Shown: positions 7,726 to 15,020 of the stretch, piece after piece
Position numbering within the stretch: the first letter of the stretch is position 1
Layout: each line of letters opens with the position of its first letter
Source: Patulibacter sp. SYSU D01012
GTDB lineage: Bacteria; Actinomycetota; Thermoleophilia; Solirubrobacterales; Solirubrobacteraceae
NCBI RefSeq assembly: GCF_017916475.1
Contig: NZ_JAFMTB010000001.1
Span: 1,264,849 to 1,328,848 of the forward strand
Length of the DNA: 64,000 nt
Reading direction: 5' to 3'
Position numbers and translations under genes: made by a program
The notes under the pieces: generated by a model
Seen by the model: only the letters and a program-made list of their open reading frames with translations
What the model was told of the DNA's origin: nothing
Databases searched by the model: none

Positions 7726-8962
7726 CCTCCTTCATGATCTCGTCGGTCCCGCCGCCGATCGGGCCCAGCCGCGCGTCGCGCAGGGCCCGCTCGATGCCCT
7801 GCTCGCGCATGTAGCCCGCGCCGCCGTGCAGCTGCAGGCAGCGGTCGCAGACGTCGACGAGCGCGCGCTGCGTCAGCAGCTTCGCCATCGCGACCTCGCG
7901 CAGCGCCGGGACGCCCTCGACGTGCCTGCGCAGCGTCTCGTACGTCAGCGACCGGCACGCCTCGAGGGTCGTCGTCATCTCCGCCAGCGCCCAGCGGGTG
8001 CCCTGGAAGTCGACCACGCGCCGCCCGAACGCCCGGCGCTGCTGCACGAACGCCATCGTCCGCTCGAGCACGTCCTCCATCGCGGCGACCGCGCCGATGG
8101 ACATCGACAGGCGCTCCCAGGCGAAGTTCGCCATCACGAGCGCGAAGCCGCCGTCCAGCTCGCCGAGCAGCGCGTCCTCGGGCACGAAGACGTCCTCGAA
8201 CGTCACGAGCGCCGTGTCGGACGCGTGCCAGCCGAGCTTCTGCAGCGGGCTGGCGCTGATCCCGTCGCCGCGGTCGCGGCCGAGCGCCCGGACGTCGTCC
8301 TCGCTGCCCTTCGGCGGGGCGGAGCGCTCGATCACCAGGAACGAGATGCCGCCGTGCCCGCCCTCGGCCGACGTGCGGACGGCCGTGACGAGGTGCGAGG
8401 CCCGCACGCCGCCGGTGATGTAGCACTTCTCGCCCGAGACGAGGAAGCCGCCGTCCACGCGCTCGGCCGTGGTGCGCAGGCCGGCGACGTCGCTGCCCGT
8501 CCCCGGCTCGGTGATCGCGAGCGCGGCGACCCTCTCGCCGCGCAGCACGGGCGGCACCCAGCGCTCGCGCTGCTCCGGCGTGCCGAACTTCAGGATCGGC
8601 GGCGTGGCGATCGTCATCGGCGCGCCGAGCGCGGCGGCGAACCCGGCCGAGCCCGAGCGCGCGAGCTCCTGCTGGAAGACCGCCTCGTGGACCGGGTCGC
8701 CGCCCTGGCCGCCGAGCTCCTCGGGGTAGGAGAGGCCCAGGAACCCGAGCTCGCCCGCCCGCCGGAACGCCGACGACGGCACCCAGCCGGCGCGCTCCCA
8801 GTCGTCCAGGTGCGGCACCACCTCGCGCTCCACCCAGCGCCGCGCGGCGACCCGCAGCTCCTCGTGCTCCCCGGTGAAGAGGTGGTCCCAGCCCGCGGCC
8901 CGCAGGCGGACGGGCGGCGCGTCGGCCGCGTCGGGGGCCGGTGCGGCCTCGGTGGCGCTCAC
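7700..8962 (-). CDS. Acyl-CoA dehydrogenase family protein (second of pair)
   Basis: A 420-aa flavoprotein expected to introduce an alpha,beta double bond into an acyl-CoA. Family signatures include AITEPGTGSDVAGL, GEKCYITGG, the central barrel, RRAFGRRVVDFQGTRW and the C-terminal LQLHGGAGYMREQGIERALRD segment. GTG at 8962 overlaps the TGA of the upstream paralogue (GTGA), so the two are translationally coupled. The long-open region upstream in this frame is not part of the gene. An insertion at RSAPPKGSEDDVRAL distinguishes it from its neighbour. Confidence 0.92.
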   Translation of the reverse strand: MSATEAAPAPDAADAPPVRLRAAGWDHLFTGEHEELRVAARRWVEREVVPHLDDWERAGWVPSSAFRRAGELGFLGLSYPEELGGQGGDPVHEAVFQQELARSGSAGFAAALGAPMTIATPPILKFGTPEQRERWVPPVLRGERVAALAITEPGTGSDVAGLRTTAERVDGGFLVSGEKCYITGGVRASHLVTAVRTSAEGGHGGISFLVIERSAPPKGSEDDVRALGRDRGDGISASPLQKLGWHASDTALVTFEDVFVPEDALLGELDGGFALVMANFAWERLSMSIGAVAAMEDVLERTMAFVQQRRAFGRRVVDFQGTRWALAEMTTTLEACRSLTYETLRRHVEGVPALREVAMAKLLTQRALVDVCDRCLQLHGGAGYMREQGIERALRDARLGPIGGGTDEIMKEVIGRSYGL

Positions 8963-10149
8963 AGGCCGTACGACCGTCCGATGACCTCGAGCATGGTCTC
9001 GTCGGTGCCGGCGCCGATGCGGTTGAGCCGCAGGTCGCGCCAGGCCCGCTCGATCCCGTACTCCTTCATGTAGCCGGCGCCGCCGTGGATCTGCAGGCAC
9101 TCGTCGGCGACCTCGCAGGCGATGCGGCTGGCGTAGAGCTTCGCCATCGAGATCTCCCGTACGGGGTAATCGCCCTGCATGACCCGCCAGGCGGTGCTGT
9201 ACGTCATCTGGCGCGCGGCCTCGATCTTCGTCGCCATCTCCGCGAACTTCCACCGCGTGCCCTGGAACTTGCCGATCGCGCGACCGAACGCCTCGCGCTC
9301 GCGGGCGTAGTCCAGCGTGGTGTCGAACAGGCGCTGGGCGGACGCGACGGCGCCCGCGGCGGCGATCAGCCGCTCGCCCTGCAGCTCCCACATGATGTGG
9401 TAGAAGCCCTTGCCCTCCTCGCCGAGGACGTTCTCGGCCGGCACGCGCACGTCCTGGAACGCCAGCAGCGCGGTGTCGGAGGCGTGCATGCCGAGCTTCT
9501 CCAGCCGCTTCTCGCGCACGACGCCCGGGGAGTGCATGTCGACGAGCAGCAGGGTGAAGCCCGCGTGGCCGGCGTCCGGGTCCGTCCTCGTGACCAGGAC
9601 GATGTAGTCGGCCCGGTGGCCGTTGGTGATGTAGAGCTTCGAGCCGTTGACGATCCAGTCGCCGGTGGCCGGATCCCGCTCGGCGCGCGTCTGGATGCCC
9701 GCGACGTCGGAGCCCGCGCCCGGCTCGGTGATGCCCAGGCACGCGATCTTCTCGCCGCGCAGCGCCGGCGCCAGCCACTCGCGCTTCTGCGCGTCCGTGC
9801 CGAGCAGCTTCAGGACGGGGTTGGCCATGTCGGTGTGGACGGCGACGCCCATGACCAGGCCGCCGCAGTCGCTGCGCGCCATCTCCTCGGCCAGCACGAT
9901 CTGCGTGGCGTAGTCGCCGCCCTGTCCGCCGTGCTCCTCGGGGTAGTGCAGACCGAGGAAGCCGAGCTCGCCCATCCGCCGGAACACGCTGTCGGGGAAC
10001 GTCGTCTCCTCCCACTCCTCGGCGTGGGGCTGCAGCTCGCGCTCGACGAACGCGCGGATCGAGGCCCGGAGCTCCTCGTGCTCGTCGGTGAACATCGGAT
10101 GCCGGGCGGCGGCCCCGTGGTCGGGCCGCTGGACGCTGTCGGTCGCCAT
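8959..10149 (-). CDS. Acyl-CoA dehydrogenase family protein (first of pair)
   Basis: A 396-aa paralogue of the next gene, with GITEPGAGSDVAGI, GSKLYITNGH, REAFGRAIGKFQGTRW and LQIHGGAGYMKEYGIERAWRD. The extensive similarity and 4-base overlap suggest paired or heteromeric function. TACTTT (10162 to 10157) lies 7 nt before the ATG at 10149, so a leaderless transcript is likely; an in-frame GTG at 10173 is the alternative start. A dyad over this -10 suggests repression by a regulator not encoded next to it. Confidence 0.92.
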   Translation of the reverse strand: MATDSVQRPDHGAAARHPMFTDEHEELRASIRAFVERELQPHAEEWEETTFPDSVFRRMGELGFLGLHYPEEHGGQGGDYATQIVLAEEMARSDCGGLVMGVAVHTDMANPVLKLLGTDAQKREWLAPALRGEKIACLGITEPGAGSDVAGIQTRAERDPATGDWIVNGSKLYITNGHRADYIVLVTRTDPDAGHAGFTLLLVDMHSPGVVREKRLEKLGMHASDTALLAFQDVRVPAENVLGEEGKGFYHIMWELQGERLIAAAGAVASAQRLFDTTLDYAREREAFGRAIGKFQGTRWKFAEMATKIEAARQMTYSTAWRVMQGDYPVREISMAKLYASRIACEVADECLQIHGGAGYMKEYGIERAWRDLRLNRIGAGTDETMLEVIGRSYGL

Positions 10150-10156
10150 GGCGCGC

Positions 10157-10182
10157 AAAGTAGCACGTGGCACCTTCTACTT
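10157..10182 (-). promoter_or_regulatory. -10 box and overlapping dyad before the acyl-CoA dehydrogenase pair
   Basis: AAGTAG (10158-10163) and CTACTT (10177-10182) form an inverted repeat with a 13-base spacer. The left arm overlaps the -10 TACTTT read leftward. The AGTAGCAC core also occurs in the dyad upstream of the CoA-transferase at 55221-55228. Confidence 0.5.
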
Positions 10183-10218
10183 GGGGCGGTCGGCGGCCGA
10201 GGGGCTGCGGACAGACGA

Positions 10219-10244
10219 CGAGGGCCGGCGGTGGCCGGCCCTCG
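10219..10244 (-). terminator. Perfect 11-bp hairpin ending the bacteriocin gene cluster
   Basis: CGAGGGCCGGC (10219-10229) pairs perfectly with GCCGGCCCTCG (10234-10244) around a 4-base loop. It follows the small membrane protein gene. No U tract follows, as is common in high-GC actinobacteria. Confidence 0.6.
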
Positions 10245-10281
10245 CGGGTGCTGCGGTGTGCGGGCGGAGCGCCCGACGGGG

Positions 10282-10476
10282 TCAGGTGCCGTGGTGGCTG
10301 CTGGGCCCGCCGTGCTGCCCCTGGCGGACGACGGTGACGGCGAAGACGCCGACAACGACGCCGATCACGGCGGTGATGACGCCGGCGCTCCCGCCGACGA
10401 GCCCGGTGACGGCGCCGCCGACGGCGGCGATCACGATCACGCCGAGCAGGAGGGTGAGGAGGGTACGAGCGGTCAT
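10282..10476 (-). CDS. Small two-helix membrane protein, candidate immunity protein
   Basis: A 64-aa hydrophobic protein with two predicted transmembrane helices (LLTLLLGVIVIAAVGG, then GVITAVIGVVVGVFAVTVV) and a polar Gly/His tail. GGAG sits 6 nt before the ATG at 10476; an ATG at 10488 lacks such a site. It is the last gene of the bacteriocin-like cluster, between two hairpins. Its position, size and topology resemble bacteriocin immunity proteins, but there is no sequence signature, so that role is inference. Confidence 0.55.
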   Translation of the reverse strand: MTARTLLTLLLGVIVIAAVGGAVTGLVGGSAGVITAVIGVVVGVFAVTVVRQGQHGGPSSHHGT

Positions 10477-10540
10477 GCGGTGCTCCATCGGTCGGGTGGA
10501 CGGTGCGGCCGTCGGCGGCGGAGGCGCGCCGACGGCGGGG

Positions 10541-10558
10541 CCGGGCCGATTGGCCCGG
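10541..10558 (-). terminator. Hairpin after bacteriocin precursor A
   Basis: CCGGGCC (10541-10547), loop GATT, GGCCCGG (10552-10558): a perfect 7-bp stem just downstream of precursor A and before the small membrane protein gene. Confidence 0.5.
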
Positions 10559-10578
10559 AGGCCGCGGCGGCGACGGGC

Positions 10579-10827
10579 CTAGAAGAGGCCCGTGACGATC
10601 CCGCCGACGCACCCGCCGACGGCACCGGCGCCCGCGCCGATGCCCGCGCCCGGGAGCGCGCCGACGCCGCCACCGACCGCGCCGGTGATCGCGCCACCGA
10701 CGGCACCGCTGGCCGCGCCGCCCGCGGCGCCCTTGCCGCAGTCCCCGAGCCAGTTGCCGCCCCAGACCTGGTCCAGGTCGCGGTCGTCGAGCTCGATCGT
10801 GGTGGTGCCCTGCGTCTGCGTCTGCAT
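10579..10827 (-). CDS. Double-glycine-leader bacteriocin-like precursor A
   Basis: An 82-aa prepeptide. Residues 1-24 form a canonical double-glycine leader: Leu at -12, Asp at -8, Leu at -7, Val at -4, Gly-Gly at -2/-1 (ELDDRDLDQVWGG). The 58-aa core starts NWLGDC and is rich in Gly and Ala with many GxxxG motifs, ending GGIVTGLF. Cys occur at core positions 6 and 49. This fits class II bacteriocins of the lactobin/cerein type, which permeabilise membranes. GGAAGAGG precedes the ATG. A C39 exporter nearby should cleave after Gly-Gly. Targets are unknown. Confidence 0.85.
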   Translation of the reverse strand: MQTQTQGTTTIELDDRDLDQVWGGNWLGDCGKGAAGGAASGAVGGAITGAVGGGVGALPGAGIGAGAGAVGGCVGGIVTGLF

Positions 10828-10881
10828 CGTGAAGCCTCTTCCGTTCGGATTCGGTGGTTCGCTCTTGCGACTGCACGAACC

Positions 10882-10909
10882 ACTCTAGGTCCGTGTGCGC
10901 CGTCGCACA
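10882..10909 (-). promoter_or_regulatory. Palindrome plus -10 promoter of precursor A
   Basis: The palindrome TGTGCG-N4-CGCACA (10894-10909) is followed 6 nt later, reading leftward, by the -10 hexamer TAGAGT (10887-10882). The palindrome occupies the -35 region. The arrangement is the same as upstream of precursor B. It suggests coordinated, activator-dependent expression. Confidence 0.75.
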
Positions 10910-11032
10910 TCGGCCCCGGGGCGGGACCTGAGGCGCCCCTGGGGACCGCCCGGCCTCGTACCAGGGGACGAGGCGGCGCGGTCCTGCACCCCCGGTCCCG
11001 GTGCCGCGCCGGCCGGCGGGCCACGACGACGA

Positions 11033-11056
11033 ACGCCGCGCTCGGGAGCGCGGCGT
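11033..11056 (-). terminator. Hairpin after bacteriocin precursor B
   Basis: ACGCCGCGCT (11033-11042), loop CGGG, AGCGCGGCGT (11047-11056): a perfect 10-bp stem 65 bases past the stop of precursor B. It isolates B from the promoter of precursor A. Confidence 0.55.
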
Positions 11057-11120
11057 CGAGGGGTCGCGGGGGCCCGCCGGGGCGGCGGGGAGGGGCGGGG
11101 CGCGGCGGGCGCCGGGCGTC

Positions 11121-11366
11121 CTAGAAGAGGCCGGAGACGATGCCGCCGACGCACCCGCCGACGGCGCCCGCGCCGGCACCGATGCCGGCGCCCGGCAGGG
11201 CGCCGACGCCGCCGCCGATCGCGCCGGTGGCGGCGCCACCGATCGCGCCGGTCACCGCGCCGCCGGCCGCGCCGCCGACGCAGTCGCCGACGGGGTTGCC
11301 GCCCCAGACGGCGTCGAGCTCGCGGTCGGCGAGAGCGATGGCGGTGGGCTGCGTGGTCGTCTTCAT
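11121..11366 (-). CDS. Double-glycine-leader bacteriocin-like precursor B
   Basis: An 81-aa paralogue of precursor A. The 23-aa leader has Leu-12, Glu-8, Leu-7, Val-4 and Gly-Gly (ALADRELDAVWGG). The core starts NPVGDC, is again exactly 58 aa, has Cys at positions 6 and 49, and matches core A at 48 of 58 positions, with positions 28-54 identical. GGAAGGA precedes the ATG. It has its own promoter and terminator. High identity points to a recent duplication. Whether the two peptides act together or separately cannot be told. Confidence 0.85.
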   Translation of the reverse strand: MKTTTQPTAIALADRELDAVWGGNPVGDCVGGAAGGAVTGAIGGAATGAIGGGVGALPGAGIGAGAGAVGGCVGGIVSGLF

Positions 11367-11407
11367 GAGAGGTCCTTCCTCGAGAGGTCGGGCGGTTCGT
11401 GGGGTCC

Positions 11408-11435
11408 ACGCTAGCCCCGTGTGCGCCCGCGCACA
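11408..11435 (-). promoter_or_regulatory. Palindrome plus -10 promoter of precursor B
   Basis: TGTGCG-N4-CGCACA (11420-11435) lies 6 nt from the -10 hexamer TAGCGT (11413-11408), matching the layout before precursor A. The predicted leader is about 35 nt. Confidence 0.75.
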
Positions 11436-11552
11436 TCGGACCGCCGGCCGGTTCGGAGCGCGACCCTGGGACCGGTCCGGGAGCGGGATGGGCCCAGGGT
11501 CGGAGACGGGGGTCCGCCCCGGGGGCGACGCCCGACCGACCGCCACCGGGGG

Positions 11553-13727
11553 TCAGGGCGCGGCGGTGCGGTCGGCCTCGACCTGCAGGCCGAGCAGCTG
11601 GGCGTACACGCCGCGCGCCGCCAGCAGCTCGTCGTGCGTCCCGCGCTCGGCGACGCGGCCGGCGTGGAGCACGACGATCTCGTCCGCGTCGCGCACGGTG
11701 CTCAGGCGGTGCGCGATGACGATGCGCGTGCACTCGAGCTCGCCCAGCAGGCGGTGGACGGCGGCCTCGCTCAGGGCGTCCAGGTGGCTCGTCGCCTCGT
11801 CGAGGATGAGCAGGCGCGGCTCGCGCAGCAGCGCCCGCGCGAGCGCCAGCCGCTGCCGCTGTCCGCCGGACAGGCTGCTGCCGCCCTCGGAGACGCGGGT
11901 GTCGAGGCCCATCGGGAAGCGGAGGACCTCGTCCAGGATGTTCGCCCGCGACGCGGCCTCGCGGACGCGCGCGTCCGACGCGTCGGGGTCGTGGAAGCGG
12001 ATGTTGTCGCGGATGGTCCCGTCGAAGAGCGCCGTGTCCTGCAGCACGACGCCGAACTGGCCGCGCACCGAGGTGAGCTCCAGGTCGTCGGCGTCCACGC
12101 CGTCGAACCGCACGGTGCCCTCCTCGGCCTCGACGAGCCCCAGGATGGTCCGGGCGAGCGTCGTCTTGCCGGACCCGCTCGGTCCGACGATCGCGACCTT
12201 GCGGCCCGCCGGGATGCGCAGCGACACCCCCTGCAGGGCGGGCGGCCCGTCCGGCGAGTAGCGGACGGTGACGTCGCGCAGCTCGACCTCGCCGCGCAGC
12301 GCGGGCGCCGCGACGCGCTCCTCGATCCGCTGCTCGGGCGCCTGCCGCAGCAGGTCGACGAGGCGGTCGACCATCCCGCGGCCGAGCTGCAGCTGCGAGA
12401 CGGCGGCCGCGCCCGACGACGCGCCGTTGATGAGCAGGCCGGACACGATCGCCAGCGCCACCATCGTGCCGGCCGACAGGTCGTCCGCCAGCACCGCCCG
12501 GGCGGCGAACCAGATCACCACGAGCGGGGCGGCCAGCCGGACCGCGCCGTTGACGGCCTCGACCGTCGCGGCGAGCTGGGAGCGCCGCAGCCCGCTGCGC
12601 AGCCCCGTGGCGAACAGGCCGGCGAAGCGCTCGAGCGCGCGGGCCTCGGAGCCGGTCGCCTTGATCGTCGCCATCTCGCTGACCGTCTCCACCAGGGCGC
12701 TCTGCGCGCGGGCCTGGTCGACGAGCTCCAGGTCGATGCGCGCGGCCAGGCGGGGCGCCGCGACCAGCGTGACCGCGACCTGCAGCGCCGCCAGGGCGGT
12801 GGCGACCGCCGCGATCGTCGGGTCGATGAGGAAGAGGACGACGCAGTAGCCGATCGCGACGAGACCGTCGAGCAGCGCGCCGAGCGACTGGGTGCCGAGG
12901 ATCTGCCGGATCGACGCCGTGCTCATGAGGCGCATGACGGTGTCGCCCGCGCTGCGCCGGTCGAAGAAGGCGTGCGGCAGGCTCAGCACGTGGTCGAAGG
13001 CGCTCATCGTGACCTGGGTGTCGACGCGCGCCTCGAGCGCCAGCAGGATCCCCGCACGGGCGAGCCCGGCCGCGAGCTGGCCCAGGAAGAGCGCCCCGAT
13101 GGCGACGGCCGCCAGCCCGAACGCGTCGTCGAGCCCCTGGGGGACCACGGTGTCGAGCACCAGCTTGATGGCGAACGGCGGGACGAGCGCGAGCGCCTGC
13201 AGCAGCACCGCCGCGACCACGAGCTGCACCACGAGCGCGCGGACGCCGGGCGCCCGGAGCGCGAGCCGCAGGAACTCGCGGCGGCTGTCGCGCGTGGGCG
13301 GCGCGGTGGGGTCGATCGACGCCCCGGCGGCCACCGTGATCACGATGCCCGTGAAGCCGTCGGAGAACTCCTCCGCCGACATGCGCCGTCGGCCGCTCCC
13401 CGGATCGATCACGTCGATCCACCGGGGCGTGGCGCGCTCGACGAGCAGGAAGTGGTCGAACTCCCAGTGGACGATCGCCGGGGTCTCGAGCTCGCTCAGG
13501 TCGGTGCCCGCCACCCGGAACGCGGTGGCGACGGCCCCGAGCCGCCGGGCCGCCTCGACCAGGCCGCGCCCGCTGGCGCCGTCGCGGCCGCCGCCGACGT
13601 GCTCCAGGCACTCCTCGATCGTGGTGGGGCGGCCCAGTCCGCACATCGCCATCGCCAGGCACGCGGCCCCGCACTCGTTCGGGCTCTGCTGCAGCTGGAC
13701 GTCGATTCGCCGCCGACGGCCGATCAC
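11553..13727 (-). CDS. C39 peptidase-containing ABC exporter for double-glycine peptides
   Basis: A 724-aa transporter that should remove the leader after Gly-Gly and export the core across the membrane. Domains: N-terminal C39 peptidase (about 1-135) with Gln13, catalytic Cys19 in NECGAACL, His92 in FDHFLLV and Asp108 in DP; a six-helix exporter membrane domain (about 155-445); and an ATPase (about 480-720) with Walker A GPSGSGKTT, signature LSGGQRQRLAL and Walker B LLILDEATSHLD. The GTG start at 13727 overlaps the upstream TGA (GTGA). It is the last gene of the overlapping export operon, with precursor B downstream. Confidence 0.93.
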   Translation of the reverse strand: MIGRRRRIDVQLQQSPNECGAACLAMAMCGLGRPTTIEECLEHVGGGRDGASGRGLVEAARRLGAVATAFRVAGTDLSELETPAIVHWEFDHFLLVERATPRWIDVIDPGSGRRRMSAEEFSDGFTGIVITVAAGASIDPTAPPTRDSRREFLRLALRAPGVRALVVQLVVAAVLLQALALVPPFAIKLVLDTVVPQGLDDAFGLAAVAIGALFLGQLAAGLARAGILLALEARVDTQVTMSAFDHVLSLPHAFFDRRSAGDTVMRLMSTASIRQILGTQSLGALLDGLVAIGYCVVLFLIDPTIAAVATALAALQVAVTLVAAPRLAARIDLELVDQARAQSALVETVSEMATIKATGSEARALERFAGLFATGLRSGLRRSQLAATVEAVNGAVRLAAPLVVIWFAARAVLADDLSAGTMVALAIVSGLLINGASSGAAAVSQLQLGRGMVDRLVDLLRQAPEQRIEERVAAPALRGEVELRDVTVRYSPDGPPALQGVSLRIPAGRKVAIVGPSGSGKTTLARTILGLVEAEEGTVRFDGVDADDLELTSVRGQFGVVLQDTALFDGTIRDNIRFHDPDASDARVREAASRANILDEVLRFPMGLDTRVSEGGSSLSGGQRQRLALARALLREPRLLILDEATSHLDALSEAAVHRLLGELECTRIVIAHRLSTVRDADEIVVLHAGRVAERGTHDELLAARGVYAQLLGLQVEADRTAAP

Positions 13728-14254
13728 GATCCGCTCCCCAGGACGAGCCGGTACGCCGGCACGTGCGCGGTGACGGCGCGCCCGGTCGCGAACGCCCCGT
13801 CGAGGCGCGCGGGGGTCGGGGAGCCGTCGCGCGGCGCGGCGAGCGACAGCACGACCGTCGCGTTCGCGACGCTCGGCACCCGCGTGCCGCGGTAGCGCTC
13901 GGCGAGCTGCTGCGGGGTGCGGACCCCGACGACCCGGCGCACGACCAGCTCGGTCCGCTCGCCGCCGATCGTCGCGGTGACGGGCGTCCCGGGGGCGGGG
14001 CGGCGGTCGGTGGGGCCGGACAGCACGACGATCCCGGCCCGCTCCGGCAGGCCGACGACGACCACGCGGCTCGTGCGCGGCACGGTCCAGAGCAGGCCGA
14101 CGACGAGCGCGGCGAGCAACGTCAGGGCCAGTCCGAGGGCCGCCCACCGCAGGGCGGGGGCCGACATCGGCGGCAGCACGCGCGGGTAGGCGGCGTCGGC
14201 GCGGGCGCGCAGCGCCTCGGGCCGGAAGAGGCCGCCCGGGTCAGTCGGTGGCAC
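13724..14254 (-). CDS. Short HlyD-like membrane-fusion protein of the bacteriocin exporter
   Basis: A 176-aa protein. Residues 8-35 (LFRPEALRARADAAYPRVLPP) resemble the cytoplasmic start of HlyD/NHLP-type adaptor proteins. One transmembrane helix follows at about 36-57, then an extracytoplasmic beta-rich domain of about 115 residues. The long coiled-coil hairpin of full adaptors is absent, which is reasonable in a cell without an outer membrane. GAAGGAGG lies 5 nt before the GTG. The gene overlaps the regulator by 14 bases and the exporter by 4. The role in export rests mainly on context. Confidence 0.65.
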   Translation of the reverse strand: MPPTDPGGLFRPEALRARADAAYPRVLPPMSAPALRWAALGLALTLLAALVVGLLWTVPRTSRVVVVGLPERAGIVVLSGPTDRRPAPGTPVTATIGGERTELVVRRVVGVRTPQQLAERYRGTRVPSVANATVVLSLAAPRDGSPTPARLDGAFATGRAVTAHVPAYRLVLGSGS

Positions 14255-15020
14255 GGTCGCCTCCTTCGTGGCCGGCGATGCCGGCGCCGAGCGCGGCGAC
14301 CGCCGCCTGCGTCCGGTCCTCGACCTGCAGCTTCGCCAGGACGTTCCCGACGTGGGTCTTGACGGTCCGCTCGCTGATGACGAGCGCGTCGGCGATCTGC
14401 GGGTTGCGCATGCCGGCCGCCAGGCAGCGGAGCACCTCGAGCTCGCGGGGCGTGAGCTCGTCGACGCGGAGCAGCGCCGCGTCCGCGACCGCCTCGTCCG
14501 GCCGGGGACCGCAGCCGTCGACCAGCACGTCGCGCACGGCCGGGGAGAGGACGACCACGCCCGCGGCCGCGGCGCGTGCCGCGGCGAGCAGGTCGAGCTC
14601 GTCGGTCCGGTCGACGATCCCGGTGACGCCGCCGGCCAGGGCGGCGAGGACGTCGTCCAGGCCGAGCGCGCCGCCGACGACGACGGTGCCGCAGCGGGGC
14701 GCCCGCCGGCGCACGTCCGCGAGCAGCGCCGCCACGCCCTCGCGGCCGGGGTCCTCGGCGAGCGCGGGATCGAGCAGCAGCGCGTCGGTCTCGCCGTCGT
14801 CGAGCCGGGCGGCGAGCGTCGCGGCGTCCGGGGCCTCGGCCACCGCCACGTCGTCGGCGCGCTCGACCAGCGCCCGGAGCCCCTGGGCGACGAGGGCCTC
14901 GGGCACGGCGATGAGCACGCGGAAGCTCTTCAGCCGGCTGACCGGACGGGGCGGCGTGGGCGCCTCGCCCGGGGCGCCGCCGACCGCGGCCGCCGCCTCG
15001 ACGGCCCGGTCAGGCGCCAC
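14241..15020 (-). CDS. LuxR/NarL-type regulator with degenerate receiver domain
   Basis: A 259-aa regulator. The C-terminal HTH (about 189-243) is typical (LTPRELEVLRCLAAG, SERTVKTHVGNVLAKL). The receiver-like domain (about 31-150) keeps Asp84 (LLLDP) but lacks the acidic pair (FRVLIAVPEAL where LLADDH is usual), the conserved Thr/Ser (VVVGGAL) and the Lys (GIVDRTDE). It probably acts without phosphorylation; no histidine kinase is nearby. GTG at 15020 overlaps the permease stop. It is the natural candidate to bind the twin palindromes at the precursor promoters. Confidence 0.85.
   Translation of the reverse strand: MAPDRAVEAAAAVGGAPGEAPTPPRPVSRLKSFRVLIAVPEALVAQGLRALVERADDVAVAEAPDAATLAARLDDGETDALLLDPALAEDPGREGVAALLADVRRRAPRCGTVVVGGALGLDDVLAALAGGVTGIVDRTDELDLLAAARAAAAGVVVLSPAVRDVLVDGCGPRPDEAVADAALLRVDELTPRELEVLRCLAAGMRNPQIADALVISERTVKTHVGNVLAKLQVEDRTQAAVAALGAGIAGHEGGDRATD

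Noticed and set aside
10592-10888. Proline-rich plus-strand frames opposite the two bacteriocin precursors
   Set aside because: They are the complements of Gly/Ala-rich codons; only the minus strand has ribosome sites, leader motifs and promoters.
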